Notes: generated from the sequence alone by a model not told the origin. Counted from the stretch's first letter, positions 8,578 through 18,118 are shown. The stretch is DNA of 64,000 bases from Enterococcus sp. 9D6_DIV0238 (GCF_002174455.2 NZ_CP147246.1:3043001-3107000); one strand, 5' to 3'. Numbers and translations: made by a program.

Positions 8578-9438
8578 TCATTTTGAGGTAATTTGATCTA
8601 ACCAACCGATCAATAGTTGATAAATACGCAACCCTTCTCCGTTGTTTAGGTCACGATCAAAATCATGTGGCAAATCTGAAACTTCTTCATAAGTCACTGC
8701 TGGGATAAGAGTAGCTGCTTTTCTAGATATTTCAACAGGTACATCCTGATCACCAGAGCTATGAGTTAAGAAAGCCGGTGGTAAGCTTGCTAAGTCTGTT
8801 TCAGATAAGCTAAAAGTATTTTTTTCACTAGGAGTTTTCACTAAACAATTTAACCAATTTCCAAATTGTCTACCTGATAAGTAAAGAGAAAAACGTTCGT
8901 TGATCGATATGGTTGCTTTGGGTTTAGGAGAGATCAACGCTTGTGCTGCTAGTGGTGCTACTTTAGCAAACTGGTTATAATAACTACTAGGCTGGCTAAA
9001 ACGAGGATCAGTCAAATCGTAGTACCCATAGAAGCTGATCATTCCTTTTTGTTCGGTTTTTTGGTATTTTGAAGAGAGTAAGTAAGCCAAATAGCCGCCA
9101 GCAGATCGCCCAAATAAAAAATAATCAGCGTTAGATAATCCCAATGTAGTTTGATGATTAGCCAAAAACCAATCGATCGCTTTTTGAAGATAAGAGTCGA
9201 TCTCAGCAAGTTTACATTCTGGTGCTAACGGGTAATCGACAGTCAATAGATTGTAGCCATTTTCTACAAGTAGTTCACAATAAGAATTAGGTAGATCATC
9301 CCGTTCACCGTAAACTAGACCACCACCATGGAAATAGAGTAGTGTGGCTTTACTTTCAGTTGTGTTTTCATCAGAATAAAAGGTCAAAGATAACAGTAGA
9401 TCGTCTAATTGAGCATAGCAAAATTCTTGTTTTAGCAT
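8578..9438 (-). CDS. Alpha/beta-hydrolase (HSL-like esterase)
   Basis: A 286-residue alpha/beta hydrolase without signal peptide, predicted to cleave carboxyl esters. The oxyanion-hole motif HGGGLVYGE lies at about residues 37-45. The nucleophile elbow is GRSAGGY (about 109-115). The acid and histidine are plausibly in SSGDQDVPV (about 232) and DLPHDFDRD (about 260). The HGGG plus GxSxG arrangement is that of the hormone-sensitive-lipase group. The start has CGGAGGA 7-8 bases upstream. It is transcribed towards tig and away from the allantoin operon, with no evident functional tie to either. Substrate unknown. Confidence 0.85.
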   Translation of the reverse strand: MLKQEFCYAQLDDLLLSLTFYSDENTTESKATLLYFHGGGLVYGERDDLPNSYCELLVENGYNLLTVDYPLAPECKLAEIDSYLQKAIDWFLANHQTTLGLSNADYFLFGRSAGGYLAYLLSSKYQKTEQKGMISFYGYYDLTDPRFSQPSSYYNQFAKVAPLAAQALISPKPKATISINERFSLYLSGRQFGNWLNCLVKTPSEKNTFSLSETDLASLPPAFLTHSSGDQDVPVEISRKAATLIPAVTYEEVSDLPHDFDRDLNNGEGLRIYQLLIGWLDQITSK

Positions 9439-9569
9439 GAGAATTCCTCCGTAATTTTAAATAGTTTCACGAACTTATTTCTATTTTAACCCAAGTAAAC
9501 CCAATATTTATGTTTAATGCGCACAAAGATAAGAGTTAATTTGTGAAGGTTGGATAGTGTGTGAAAATC

Positions 9570-9583
9570 AGGAACCGCTTACA
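9570..9583 (+). promoter_or_regulatory. Candidate CcpA site (cre) before allC
   Basis: AGGAACCGCTTACA matches the cre consensus TGNAANCGNTNNCA at all fixed positions except the first. It lies 35 bp before the allC start. A near-identical CGCTTACAAT core occurs before the MFS gene at 22309-22322. Confidence 0.5.
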
Positions 9584-9617
9584 ATGAATATGATAACAAA
9601 AGAGGGAGATGTATCAA

Positions 9618-10844
9618 ATGGATTTAAAGAAAGTGTTACAAGAAAATATCGATCACTTATCTAGTATCGGCAATGATCCAACCGGCGGAATGACACGCTT
9701 GTTATATTCTGATTCATGGTTGGCAGCACAAACATCTGTAAAAGAAAAATTAGAAGCAATCGGTCTGACCGCTTCATTTGATGAGATCGGGAACCTCTTT
9801 GGCAGAATAGAAGGAACAGAGTTTCCAGAAGAAACGGTTCTATCAGGATCACATATAGACACCGTTGTAAATGGAGGAAACTTAGATGGTCAGTTCGGTG
9901 TGATCGCAGCCTATGTAGCGATCCAGTATTTGTTAGAAACACACGGAAAGCCAAAACGTTCATTAGAAGTCATTTCGATGGCAGAAGAAGAAGGCAGTCG
10001 TTTCCCGACAGTTTTCTGGGGCAGTAAAAACTTTGTTGGTGAGGCGAAGAAAGAAGACGTCGTAGACATCGCTGATTTTGAAGGCTTGAAATTTGTGGAG
10101 GAGATGCACCGCCATGGCTTTGACTTTAGAGATGAAACAAAAGCTGTGCGCAATGATATCAAAGCATTTGTAGAAATCCACATCGAGCAAGGAACAGTTC
10201 TTGAAAAAGAAAATCTTCAAATTGGTGTCGTCAATAATATTGCCGGACAAAGAAGATATACGATCGTCTTAAAAGGTGAAGCAAACCATGCTGGAACAAC
10301 ACCAATGGGCTACCGTAAAGATGCAGTCTACGGTTTTGCCAAAATTTGTTCACAAGCAATCGATCGTGCGCTTGAGGTCGGTGATCCTTTAGTGTTGACT
10401 TTCGGAAAAGTCGAACCAAAACCAAATACAGTGAACGTTGTTCCTGGTGAAGTCTTATTCACGATGGATTGTCGTCATACGGACAGTGGCGAGTTGCATG
10501 CATTTACGCAAGAAATCGAGGCGTTGATGAGAAAAATCGCTGCGGAGCATGAATTAGAAATCGATATCGATTTGTGGATGGATGAAGCGCCAGTACCAAT
10601 GGATCAAGAAATCGTAACAGCGATCGAAGCAGCTGCTAAAGCGGAACATATGGAGTATAAAGTCATGCACAGTGGTGCCGGTCACGATTCTCAAATCATC
10701 GCTCCTAATTTTCCAACTGCCATGATTTTTGTTCCAAGTATCAATGGGATCAGTCATAATCCAGCAGAAGCGACAGACATCGATGATTTAGTCAATGGCG
10801 TAAAAGTATTAGCAAGCACGTTGTACGAATTAGCATATAAATAA
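9618..10844 (+). CDS. allC: Allantoate amidohydrolase
   Basis: A 408-residue M20/M28-type metal amidohydrolase that converts allantoate to (S)-ureidoglycine, CO2 and ammonia. The metal ligands are recognisable: SGSHIDTV (His79), GGNLDGQFG (Asp90), AEEEGSRF (Glu124/125), FVEIHIEQG (about residue 190) and the late His in HSGAGHDSQ. ATG 9618 is preferred over the ATG nine bases earlier because the GAGGGAGA site then has normal spacing. The gene heads the run allC-allE-allD-allD-fdrA-DUF1116-arcC and is preceded by a cre-like site. The allantoate specificity is supported mainly by the operon, since N-carbamoyl amino acid hydrolases share these motifs. Confidence 0.93.
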   Translation: MDLKKVLQENIDHLSSIGNDPTGGMTRLLYSDSWLAAQTSVKEKLEAIGLTASFDEIGNLFGRIEGTEFPEETVLSGSHIDTVVNGGNLDGQFGVIAAYVAIQYLLETHGKPKRSLEVISMAEEEGSRFPTVFWGSKNFVGEAKKEDVVDIADFEGLKFVEEMHRHGFDFRDETKAVRNDIKAFVEIHIEQGTVLEKENLQIGVVNNIAGQRRYTIVLKGEANHAGTTPMGYRKDAVYGFAKICSQAIDRALEVGDPLVLTFGKVEPKPNTVNVVPGEVLFTMDCRHTDSGELHAFTQEIEALMRKIAAEHELEIDIDLWMDEAPVPMDQEIVTAIEAAAKAEHMEYKVMHSGAGHDSQIIAPNFPTAMIFVPSINGISHNPAEATDIDDLVNGVKVLASTLYELAYK

Positions 10845-10862
10845 GAAAGTAGGCAAAATAAA

Positions 10863-11648
10863 ATGGGGTACAAAAATAATCAAACAGGCTATCTTGACGG
10901 TTTATTATCTTCAAGAGCAGTCATCAAAAAAAATAATTACGCACTAATTCCTCATGATGGATTAGTGAACAATGTGATTCCAGGTTTTGAAAATTGTGAT
11001 TGTTCGATTTTAGGCTCAAAACAATTAGGCGCAAATTTTGTCGATTACATCATTACCCTTCATAAAGATGGTAAAAATGAACGTGGTTTTGGCGGTGAAG
11101 GAATCGAGACGATCGTCTACGTGATCGATGGTGTCCTAAAAGTCAGCGATGGCACTGAAACTCATGAAGTAACTAAAGGCGGCTATGTTTATTTACCAGC
11201 AAGCACATTGATGTATTTAGAGAATGGTCAAGATGCTGATACGGAGATTTTCTTGTACAAAAAACGGTATCAACCATTAGAAGGCTATGAAGCACATAAA
11301 GTTGTTGGAAATGTCAATGACATTGAACCGATTGAATATGAAGGAATGAAAGATGTTTTATTATGGGACTTCTTACCGAAAGATTTAGGTTTCGACATGA
11401 ATTTCCACATCCTTTCATTTGAACCTGGGGCTAGCCATGGGTATATCGAAACACATTACCAAGAACACGGAGCGTACTTACTTTCAGGACAAGGCATGTA
11501 CAATTTGGATAATGAATGGATGCCGGTCGAAAAAGGGGATTACATCTTTATGAGTTCTTATGTACAACAAGCGGCATATGCTGTTGGCCGTGATGAGCCT
11601 TTGATGTATGTCTATTCAAAAGATTGTAACCGTGATCCAGAAATTTAA
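10863..11648 (+). CDS. allE: (S)-ureidoglycine aminohydrolase
   Basis: A 261-residue bicupin that releases ammonia from (S)-ureidoglycine, giving (S)-ureidoglycolate. Two cupin barrels are visible: [18 protein letters not shown] ... [11 protein letters not shown] (about 78-120) and, in the C-terminal half, [20 protein letters not shown] ... [20 protein letters not shown] (about 185-240), the latter with the E-x-H-x(n)-E-H metal site typical of AllE/YlbA. The gene starts 18 bp after allC with AGTAGG as a modest ribosome site. It directly follows the enzyme that makes its unstable substrate, as in other allantoin operons. Confidence 0.93.
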   Translation: MGYKNNQTGYLDGLLSSRAVIKKNNYALIPHDGLVNNVIPGFENCDCSILGSKQLGANFVDYIITLHKDGKNERGFGGEGIETIVYVIDGVLKVSDGTETHEVTKGGYVYLPASTLMYLENGQDADTEIFLYKKRYQPLEGYEAHKVVGNVNDIEPIEYEGMKDVLLWDFLPKDLGFDMNFHILSFEPGASHGYIETHYQEHGAYLLSGQGMYNLDNEWMPVEKGDYIFMSSYVQQAAYAVGRDEPLMYVYSKDCNRDPEI

Positions 11649-11671
11649 TTTAGTGAAGAGGAAGTTTAAGA

Positions 11672-12739
11672 ATGAATGAAACTGTTGTAGTGAAACCAGA
11701 AGAATTGCATGCATTGATTGAAAATAAATTAGAAAAAGCAGGTCTGAAATCAGAGCATGCAGAGGAAGTGGCGACACACTTGGTATTTGCAGATGCTTGC
11801 GGTATCCATTCACATGGCGCCGTTAGAGTGGAGTATTACGCAGAACAAATCGACAAAGGCGGTGTAACCCTTGATCCAAAAATTGAATTTGAAGAAACTG
11901 GACCAAGCTCAGGGATCGTCCACGGAAAAAATGGAGCTGGACAATACGTAGCGGATGTCGGTCTTGGCTATGCGATCGATATGGCGAAAAAATCCGGCGT
12001 AGCTGTTGTCGGTATTTCTAAAATCAGTCATAGTGGTGCACTTTCTTATTACGTGAAAAAAGCTGCACAACACGATTTAGTTGCGATCGCAATGTGTCAG
12101 TCTGATCCAATGGTCGTACCATTTGGCGGGAAAGAAAACTATTTTGGTACGAATCCGATTGCATTTGCTGCTCCTAGAAAAGATCATGAGCCGGTCGTTT
12201 TTGATATGGCAACAACAGTTCAGGCATGGGGAAAAGTATTAGATGCTCGTTCTAAAAATAAAGACATTCCCGATACTTGGGCAGTCGACAAAGATGGAAA
12301 ACCTACAACAAATCCGCATAAAGTAAATGGTCTATTACCGATCGCAGGACCAAAAGGATATGGACTGATGATGATGGTGGATATCTTATCCGGTATGCTT
12401 TTAGGCTTACCATTTGGGAAACATGTATCATCGATGTATGATGACATCACTAAAGGCCGCGATGTTGGTCAAATGTATATTTTGGTCGATCCAAGATGTT
12501 TCACAGATCTAGATATGTTTAAGAATTCTGTGAATGAGATGGTGGAAGAGCTTCATGAGATTCCAGCAGCTGATGGTTTTGATCAGGTCTATTATCCAGG
12601 TGAAATCAATCAAATCAATTATGAAAAATCAATGGCGGATGGTATTGAGATTGTCAAAGATATTTATGATTATCTGAAAAGTGATACGCTGCATTATGAT
12701 CGGTATGAAAATACGAACGCTTTTGGCGAAAAGAAATAA
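11672..12739 (+). CDS. allD: Ureidoglycolate dehydrogenase, first copy
   Basis: A 355-residue member of the LDH2/MDH2 oxidoreductase family (non-Rossmann NAD fold). It is predicted to oxidise (S)-ureidoglycolate to oxalurate with NAD+. Family landmarks are CGIHSHGAVRVEYY (about 47-60, catalytic His), GVAVVGISKISHSGALSYYV (about 109-128), FGTNPIAFAAP (about 160-170) and GPKGYGLMMMVDILSGMLLG (about 227-246). GAAGAGGAAG provides the ribosome site. A second, clearly homologous copy follows at 13542 after a 780-bp repeat array, so this gene pair arose by duplication. Which copy acts on ureidoglycolate cannot be told from sequence. Confidence 0.9.
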   Translation: MNETVVVKPEELHALIENKLEKAGLKSEHAEEVATHLVFADACGIHSHGAVRVEYYAEQIDKGGVTLDPKIEFEETGPSSGIVHGKNGAGQYVADVGLGYAIDMAKKSGVAVVGISKISHSGALSYYVKKAAQHDLVAIAMCQSDPMVVPFGGKENYFGTNPIAFAAPRKDHEPVVFDMATTVQAWGKVLDARSKNKDIPDTWAVDKDGKPTTNPHKVNGLLPIAGPKGYGLMMMVDILSGMLLGLPFGKHVSSMYDDITKGRDVGQMYILVDPRCFTDLDMFKNSVNEMVEELHEIPAADGFDQVYYPGEINQINYEKSMADGIEIVKDIYDYLKSDTLHYDRYENTNAFGEKK

Positions 12740-12744
12740 TTAGA

Positions 12745-13521
12745 TTGAACTAATGTAAAAAAGTAAAAGGACTTTCACAAGAAAGTGTTAAATATTAATG
12801 TTATCCAGCTACACAGACTAGCTCTTCGGAAAAAAGATAAAAATAGAGTGAGACAAAAAGCGTCTCAATCGATTTTTCCTATTTTTCTGTCAGAGCTTGT
12901 CGAGCCTGTTCCGCTTTTAAATGTTATCCAGCTGCACAAATCAATTCTTAGGAAAATAGATAAATTGCCAGTGAGACAGAAAGCGTCTCAATGTCAATTT
13001 CCTAATTTTCTACAGGATTAAGCGATTTGTTCCGCTATTAATGTTATCTAGCTGCACAAATCAATTCTTAGGAAAATAGATAAATTGCCAGTGAAACGAA
13101 AAGCGTCTCAATGTCAATTTCCTAATTTTCTACAGAATTAGGCGATTTGTTTCGCTTTTACTGTTATCCAGCTACACAAATCAATTCTTAGGAAAATAGA
13201 TAAATTGCCAGTGAGACAGAAAGCGTCTCAATGTCAATTTCCTAATTTTCTACAGAATTAGGCGATTTGTTTCGCTTTTACTGTTATCCAGCTACACAAA
13301 TCAATTCTTAGGAAAATAGATAAATTGCCAGTGAGACAGAAAGCGTCTCAATGTCAATTTCCTAATTTTCTACAGAATTAGGCGATTTGTTTCGCTTTTA
13401 CTGTTATCCAGCTGTACAAGCCAACCTTTCGGAAAAAAGATAAAAATAAATTGTGGTAAAAAACACCACATTTTATTTTTCCTATTTTTCAGTCAAGGTT
13501 GAACGTCTTGTTCCGCTTTTA
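12745..13521 (+). repeat. Array of six ~120-bp hairpin repeats (EFAR-like) between the two allD genes
   Basis: Six units begin at about 12798, 12921, 13041, 13161, 13281 and 13401; the last five are spaced exactly 120 bp. Each unit runs from GTTATCCAGCTGCACAAAT to TTTGTTCCGCTTTTA and folds on itself. The apex in most units is TGAGAC/GTCTCA; the last unit has GTGGT/CACCAC instead. The basal arm also changes on both sides together, for example ACAAATC/GATTTGT and ACAAG/CTTGT. A short lead-in at 12770-12797 (GACTTTCACAAGAAAGTGTT) recurs in the other arrays. Short open frames inside the array are not genes. The array ends 6 bp before the ribosome site of the second allD. Confidence 0.9.
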
Positions 13522-13541
13522 TTAAAAGGAGGGATTCACTT

Positions 13542-14591
13542 ATGAGAGTTACGAAAGCAGAGTTACATCAATTGATCCAAGACAAAATTGCAAAAGCAGG
13601 GTTATCAAATGAGCATGCAGCGATCGTCAGCGATGTGTTGACTTTTGCCGATGCTAGAGGGATTCATTCGCACGGGGCAATGCGTGTAGAATATTATTCC
13701 GAAAGAATTGCAAAAGGCGGGATTACAAACGATCCAGCTTTCTCCTTTGAGCAGACTGCACCAAGTTGTGGAATGTTTGAAGGTGATAATGGCTCAGGTT
13801 TTGTGGCAGCAAAATTGGCTATGGATCATGCGATTGAAATGGCAAAAGAAAATGGCGTAGCAGTTGTTGGTGTGCGTAATATTTCTCATAGTGGAGCCCT
13901 CGCTTATTATGTGGAACGAGCGGCAGAACAAGATATGGTTGCTTTATCTGTTTGTCAATCTGATCCGATGGTGGTACCATTTGGCGGAAGTGAGCCTTAC
14001 TTTGGTACAAATCCGATTGCCTTTGCAGCACCAAGTAGTGATGAACGCATCATCACGTTTGATATGGCAACGACTGTTCAGGCATGGGGCAAGATTTTGC
14101 ATGCTCGTTCGAAAAAAGAAGCCATTCCAGATTCGTGGGCAGTCGATGAAAAAGGTAATCCAACAACGGATTCTACAGCAGTTAATGCTTTATTACCGAT
14201 CGCAGGACCAAAAGGTTACGGTTTGATGATGATGGTCGATGTCCTGTCTGGGATTTTATTAGGTGTACCATTCGGCAAACACGTTTCTTCAATGTATCAT
14301 GATTTGTCTAAAGGACGTGAATTAGGACAGCTTCATATTGTGATCAATCCAGAATTTTTCATTGGAATAGATACATTCAAAAAAAATATTTCTGCAATGT
14401 TGGATGAAATCAAACAAATCAGTCCTAGTTCTGGATTTACAGAAGTAAATTATCCTGGTGAACGAGGACGGGCACGAGAAAAAAATTATGAAAAAAATGG
14501 AATTGAGATCGTCGATGATATTTACCAATATTTGATCAGCGATGATATTCATTATGATCGCTATGATCATAAAAATAAATTTGCTGAATAG
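13542..14591 (+). CDS. allD: Ureidoglycolate dehydrogenase paralogue, second copy
   Basis: A 349-residue LDH2/MDH2-family dehydrogenase sharing all the landmarks of the first copy: GIHSHGAMRVEYYSERI, GVAVVGVRNISHSGALAYYV, YFGTNPIAFAAP, PIAGPKGYGLMMMVDVLSG. It differs mainly near the C-terminus, where a basic insert (ERGRAREKN) follows NYPG. AAAGGAGGG lies 10 bases before ATG, directly after the repeat array. Both copies keep the active-site region, so both probably work. A split of roles (ureidoglycolate versus a related 2-hydroxy acid) is possible but not demonstrable here. Confidence 0.88.
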   Translation: MRVTKAELHQLIQDKIAKAGLSNEHAAIVSDVLTFADARGIHSHGAMRVEYYSERIAKGGITNDPAFSFEQTAPSCGMFEGDNGSGFVAAKLAMDHAIEMAKENGVAVVGVRNISHSGALAYYVERAAEQDMVALSVCQSDPMVVPFGGSEPYFGTNPIAFAAPSSDERIITFDMATTVQAWGKILHARSKKEAIPDSWAVDEKGNPTTDSTAVNALLPIAGPKGYGLMMMVDVLSGILLGVPFGKHVSSMYHDLSKGRELGQLHIVINPEFFIGIDTFKKNISAMLDEIKQISPSSGFTEVNYPGERGRAREKNYEKNGIEIVDDIYQYLISDDIHYDRYDHKNKFAE

Positions 14592-14599
14592 CTTTTCAA

Positions 14600-14832
14600 T
14601 TTTGCTGAAAATCACAGCGAAGATATTTGAGCTGATGATGAACAGTACGAGACTTTCGTAAGAAAGAGTTGAACATTTTTTCGATAAGAGCTTATACGAG
14701 CTCACTACACTTTTAAACGTATCCAGTTTCATAGGCTAACTCTTCAGAAAAAAGATAAAATCTGTATGTGACAGAATGCATCACAGACATATTTTTCTAT
14801 TTTTCAATCAGAGAGCCTATTACACTTTTAAA
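14600..14832 (+). repeat. EFAR-like lead module plus one hairpin unit between allD and fdrA
   Basis: 14600-14715 is a lead module also found at 39890-39970; both contain GAGCTGATGATGARCAGTAC followed by GACTTTCGTAAGAAAG. Then one hairpin unit (about 14717-14832) follows, with apex TGTGA/TCACA around CAGAATGCA and basal arms ATAGGCTAACTCT / AGAGAGCCTAT. It ends 8 bp before the GGAGGA site of fdrA. Confidence 0.8.
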
Positions 14833-14849
14833 CAAATGGAGGAATTTCA

Positions 14850-16607
14850 ATGCTGCATACTATAATCAAAGCGAACAGCTATCAGGATTCCATCGTATTG
14901 ATGTTATTGACGAACAAATTAAATACGATTGATGGTGTTCATAATGTCTCTGTTATGATGGGGACTCCAGCGAATAAAGATATTTTTAAAACTGGTGGTC
15001 TATATACAGATGAATTAGAAAAAGCGTCATCAAATGATATGGTGATTGTTTTAGATATCGAAGATGATTCGTTGATCGATCAGGTATTATCAGAGATCAA
15101 TGTATTTTTAGAAGAGCAAACAAAAGGCGGCGGAGATGGCGCTGGAGAAGAAGTTGCCAAAACTTGGGACAAAGCTTTTGAGTTAGGAAAAGAAGCTGGC
15201 GTAGCTGTATTCTCTATTCCTGGAACACATGCAGCACTTGAAATCGAACGAGCGTTAGATGAAGGAAAACATGTTTTTTGTTTTAGTGATAATGTAGCGA
15301 TCGAAGATGAGAAACGCTTGAAAGAAAAAGCGCATGAAGCTGGACTTTTACTAATGGGACCAGATTGCGGTACGGGTATCATTAACGGTATTCCTGTAGC
15401 TTTCACTAATGCTGTACGTAAAGGAAAAATCGGTGTTGTTGGTGCTTCAGGTACAGGTATTCAAGAAGTAACAACGATTATCCATAAATTAGGCGGTGGT
15501 GTGACGAATGCAATTGGTACAGGAGGTCGCGATTTAAAAGAGGAAATTGGTGGTATCACGCTTAAAGACAGTATCATGACGTTGGAGAAAGATCCTAATA
15601 CAGAAGTGATCGTAGTGATTTCTAAACCACCAGCACCCCAAGTTCGCGATGAAGTGCTGAACCTTTTAAGAAGTATCTCTAAGCCTGCAGTGACGATTTT
15701 CCTAGGAGAGAAACCAGATGCACATGAAGAAAATCTCTACCGTGCATATACACTTGAAGAAGCTGCTCAAATCGCCGTTCAACTGTTGAATAAAGAAGCT
15801 GTTACACCAAGAAAAGAAAGCTTGAATGTACCAGCACATACGCTGAAACCTGAACAAAAATATGTGAAAGGTTTATACTCCGGCGGTACACTGGCTTATG
15901 AAGCAGCGATGCTCATTAAAGAAGGTTTACACTTATCAGAGGGAGAACATGCACCAGAAGGTTTCATTTTGAAAAATCAAGGGCACGAAATCATCGATCT
16001 AGGTGATGATATTTATACTCAAGGGAAACCGCATCCAATGATCGATCCAACAAAACGTAAAGAAATGCTGGAAGAAGTAGGAAAAGATCCTGAAACAGCT
16101 ATTATTTTGTTAGATGTTGTACTAGGTTATGGTTCCCATGCAAATATGGCACAAGAACTTGCTCCTACGATCAAAGAATTAAAAGTACAAGCAAAAAATC
16201 AGGGAAGAGAATTGTTTGTCATCGGTACAGTTGTCGGCACTGACGAAGATACTCAAGATATTCATGAACAAGAAACGATCATGAAAGAAGCTGGAGTGAT
16301 ACTTTGTGATAGTAATGCTCAAGCGGTTCGCATGGCGCTAGCAATTTTAGAACACCCGCTGACAGTAGAAGTAAAAGAAGTTTTACCGCAGTCAGCAGTG
16401 ACTCCTGTTTCGATAGCACCATCTGAAGCAATGTTGGCGTTATTGACAAATCAAGGATTTATCAATATTGGCTTACGTAGTTTTTCTGAAGCAATCACAA
16501 ATCATGGCGGTAAAGTCGTTCAATATGATTGGCAACCAATTGCAGGTGGAAATATCACACTACAAAAAGCATTACAATTTCTAAAAAAAGTAGAATTAGG
16601 CAAATAA
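14850..16607 (+). CDS. fdrA: FdrA/AllF-type acyl-CoA-synthetase-like subunit of oxamate carbamoyltransferase
   Basis: A 585-residue FdrA-family protein, related to the alpha and beta subunits of succinyl-CoA synthetase. The CoA-ligase fold is seen in KIGVVGASGTGIQEVTTIIH and GVTNAIGTGGRDLKEEIGG (about 197-235), and the second ligase domain in LLDVVLGYGSHANMAQELAP (about 423-442). In other bacteria this family (AllF) forms, with DUF1116 (AllG) and DUF2877 (AllH) proteins, the enzyme that phosphorolyses oxalurate to oxamate and carbamoyl phosphate. Here the DUF1116 gene and a carbamate kinase follow, but no DUF2877 gene is present. The start has TGGAGGA 7-8 bases upstream. Confidence 0.88.
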   Translation: MLHTIIKANSYQDSIVLMLLTNKLNTIDGVHNVSVMMGTPANKDIFKTGGLYTDELEKASSNDMVIVLDIEDDSLIDQVLSEINVFLEEQTKGGGDGAGEEVAKTWDKAFELGKEAGVAVFSIPGTHAALEIERALDEGKHVFCFSDNVAIEDEKRLKEKAHEAGLLLMGPDCGTGIINGIPVAFTNAVRKGKIGVVGASGTGIQEVTTIIHKLGGGVTNAIGTGGRDLKEEIGGITLKDSIMTLEKDPNTEVIVVISKPPAPQVRDEVLNLLRSISKPAVTIFLGEKPDAHEENLYRAYTLEEAAQIAVQLLNKEAVTPRKESLNVPAHTLKPEQKYVKGLYSGGTLAYEAAMLIKEGLHLSEGEHAPEGFILKNQGHEIIDLGDDIYTQGKPHPMIDPTKRKEMLEEVGKDPETAIILLDVVLGYGSHANMAQELAPTIKELKVQAKNQGRELFVIGTVVGTDEDTQDIHEQETIMKEAGVILCDSNAQAVRMALAILEHPLTVEVKEVLPQSAVTPVSIAPSEAMLALLTNQGFINIGLRSFSEAITNHGGKVVQYDWQPIAGGNITLQKALQFLKKVELGK

Positions 16608-16675
16608 GATTATCAAGCTATTCAAGCTATTAAAAGAAATACAGCTTGTTCAGCTTTAATGGAGGCTAACAAAAA

Positions 16676-17944
16676 ATGTCATATAAAACAATCGATGAAG
16701 CAAATCAGGCAGTTGCAGCTAAAATCGTTGCCGGTTCTCCTTTTTTATTAGATGTAGTTCCGGCAAAATCAGTGATCAAAGAATTAAATGAAGGAAAAGT
16801 CTTGCTACATGCTGGACCGCCAATTACTTATGATAAGATGGTCGACCCTATTCAAGGCGCTTGCGTTGGCGCTGCCCTATTTGAAGAATGGTGCGATACT
16901 GAAGAAGAAGCTAGAGAAATGCTGGAATCAGGGGAAGTGAAGTTGATTCCTTGTCATCATGTAAATGCTGTAGGTCCAATGGGCGGTATCACATCTGCGA
17001 ATATGGCGGTATTAGTCGTTGAAAACAAAACAGACGGTAATCGCGCATTCTGTACAATGAATGAAGGAATCGGTGCTGTATTACGTTTTGGTGCCTATTC
17101 AGATGAAGTGATCACTCGTTTAAGATGGATGAGAGACACGTTGGCACCTGTCTTGAGTGCAGCCTTGAAAACAAAAGAAGATGGTTTGAATATCAACGTT
17201 TTAATAGCAAAAGCAATCGCTATGGGAGATGAATTTCATCAACGAAATATTGCAGCTTCATTGGCTTTCTTAAAAGAAATGGCGCCGATCATTGTTGGTT
17301 TAACAGATATCGATCAAGTGAAACGCGAAGAAGTTGTTCAGTTTTTAGCTGATACAGATCAGTTCTTCTTAAATGTGATGATGGCTTCGGCAAAAGCGGT
17401 GATGGATGGAGCTAGACAAATCCAAGAAGGAACGATCGTCACAGCTATGTGCCGAAATGGACATGATTTTGGGATTCGAATTGCTGGAATGGGTGATGAA
17501 TGGTTTACAGGTCCAGTGAACACACCACAGGGATTATATTTCTCTGGTTTCAGTGAATCAGATGCGGCACCAGATATGGGCGATAGTGCGATAACGGAAA
17601 CCTTCGGCGTTGGGGGCATGGCAATGATTGCAGCACCGGCAGTAACTCGTTTTGTCGGTTCAGGCGGCTTTTATGATGCGTTGAATACAAGTGATGAAAT
17701 GACAGAGATTTGTATCGACACGAATCCGAATTTCCCTGTTCCAACTTGGGATTTCAAAGGCATCTGTTTAGGAATCGATGCTAGAAAAGTTGTCGAAACA
17801 GGAATACTTCCTGTGATCAATACAGGAATTGCTAACAAAAAAGCTGGCTTAGGTCAAATTGGTGCAGGAACAGTCACACCGCCAATTGATTGTTTTGAAA
17901 AAGCTGTCTTAGCTTATGCGAAGAAGTTAGGTTTTACAGAATAA
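16676..17944 (+). CDS. DUF1116 (YlbE/AllG-type) subunit of oxamate carbamoyltransferase
   Basis: A 422-residue DUF1116 protein. Recognisable stretches are VLLHAGPPITYDKMVDPIQG (about 42-61), CHHVNAVGPMGGITSANMAV (about 98-117), CTMNEGIGAVLRFGAYSDEV and CRNGHDFGIRIAGMGDEWFT (about 258-277). Known members act with FdrA in the last step of anaerobic allantoin breakdown. The 68-bp gap after fdrA holds an inverted repeat (AAGCT..CAAGCT / AGCTTG..AGCTT) ending at the GGAGG site, so the two genes are co-transcribed but possibly tuned separately. Family certain; subunit role inferred from operon context. Confidence 0.88.
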   Translation: MSYKTIDEANQAVAAKIVAGSPFLLDVVPAKSVIKELNEGKVLLHAGPPITYDKMVDPIQGACVGAALFEEWCDTEEEAREMLESGEVKLIPCHHVNAVGPMGGITSANMAVLVVENKTDGNRAFCTMNEGIGAVLRFGAYSDEVITRLRWMRDTLAPVLSAALKTKEDGLNINVLIAKAIAMGDEFHQRNIAASLAFLKEMAPIIVGLTDIDQVKREEVVQFLADTDQFFLNVMMASAKAVMDGARQIQEGTIVTAMCRNGHDFGIRIAGMGDEWFTGPVNTPQGLYFSGFSESDAAPDMGDSAITETFGVGGMAMIAAPAVTRFVGSGGFYDALNTSDEMTEICIDTNPNFPVPTWDFKGICLGIDARKVVETGILPVINTGIANKKAGLGQIGAGTVTPPIDCFEKAVLAYAKKLGFTE

Positions 17945-17949
17945 TCCAT

Positions 17950-18076
17950 TTAGAAGAGACTGGGACATAACTCTACAAGTTACAATCCAGTCCCTTTAAA
18001 AACAAATGAACGGTGGGAACAGAAGCTACTCCTTTTATTTCTAGGAGCTAAACACTTCTGTCCCGACCTCTTCTAA
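17950..18076 (+). repeat. Long palindromic intergenic element, second repeat family
   Basis: Outer arms TTAGAAGAG / CTCTTCTAA enclose two hairpins: GGGAC...GTCCC and GGGAACAGAAG...CTTCTGTCCC, the latter with an inner GCTACTCC...GGAGC pair. A degenerate relative lies at 29625-29745. The two-hairpin (L-shaped) layout recalls published EFAR elements of E. faecalis. It separates the DUF1116 gene from the carbamate kinase gene. Confidence 0.75.
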
Positions 18077-18118
18077 TGAAAAAGATAGATCAACTTAGAC
18101 CACTTACTATTGTTGTTG

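Noticed and set aside
12785..13021. 78-codon frame in the repeat array (and a similar one at 39558-39764)
   Set aside because: The translated sequence merely repeats the hairpin units; it is a by-product of the array.
12798..13521. Regularly spaced repeats that might be read as a CRISPR array
   Set aside because: Period is 120 bp with nearly identical sequence throughout, no unique spacers, no cas genes nearby; the units are long hairpins.
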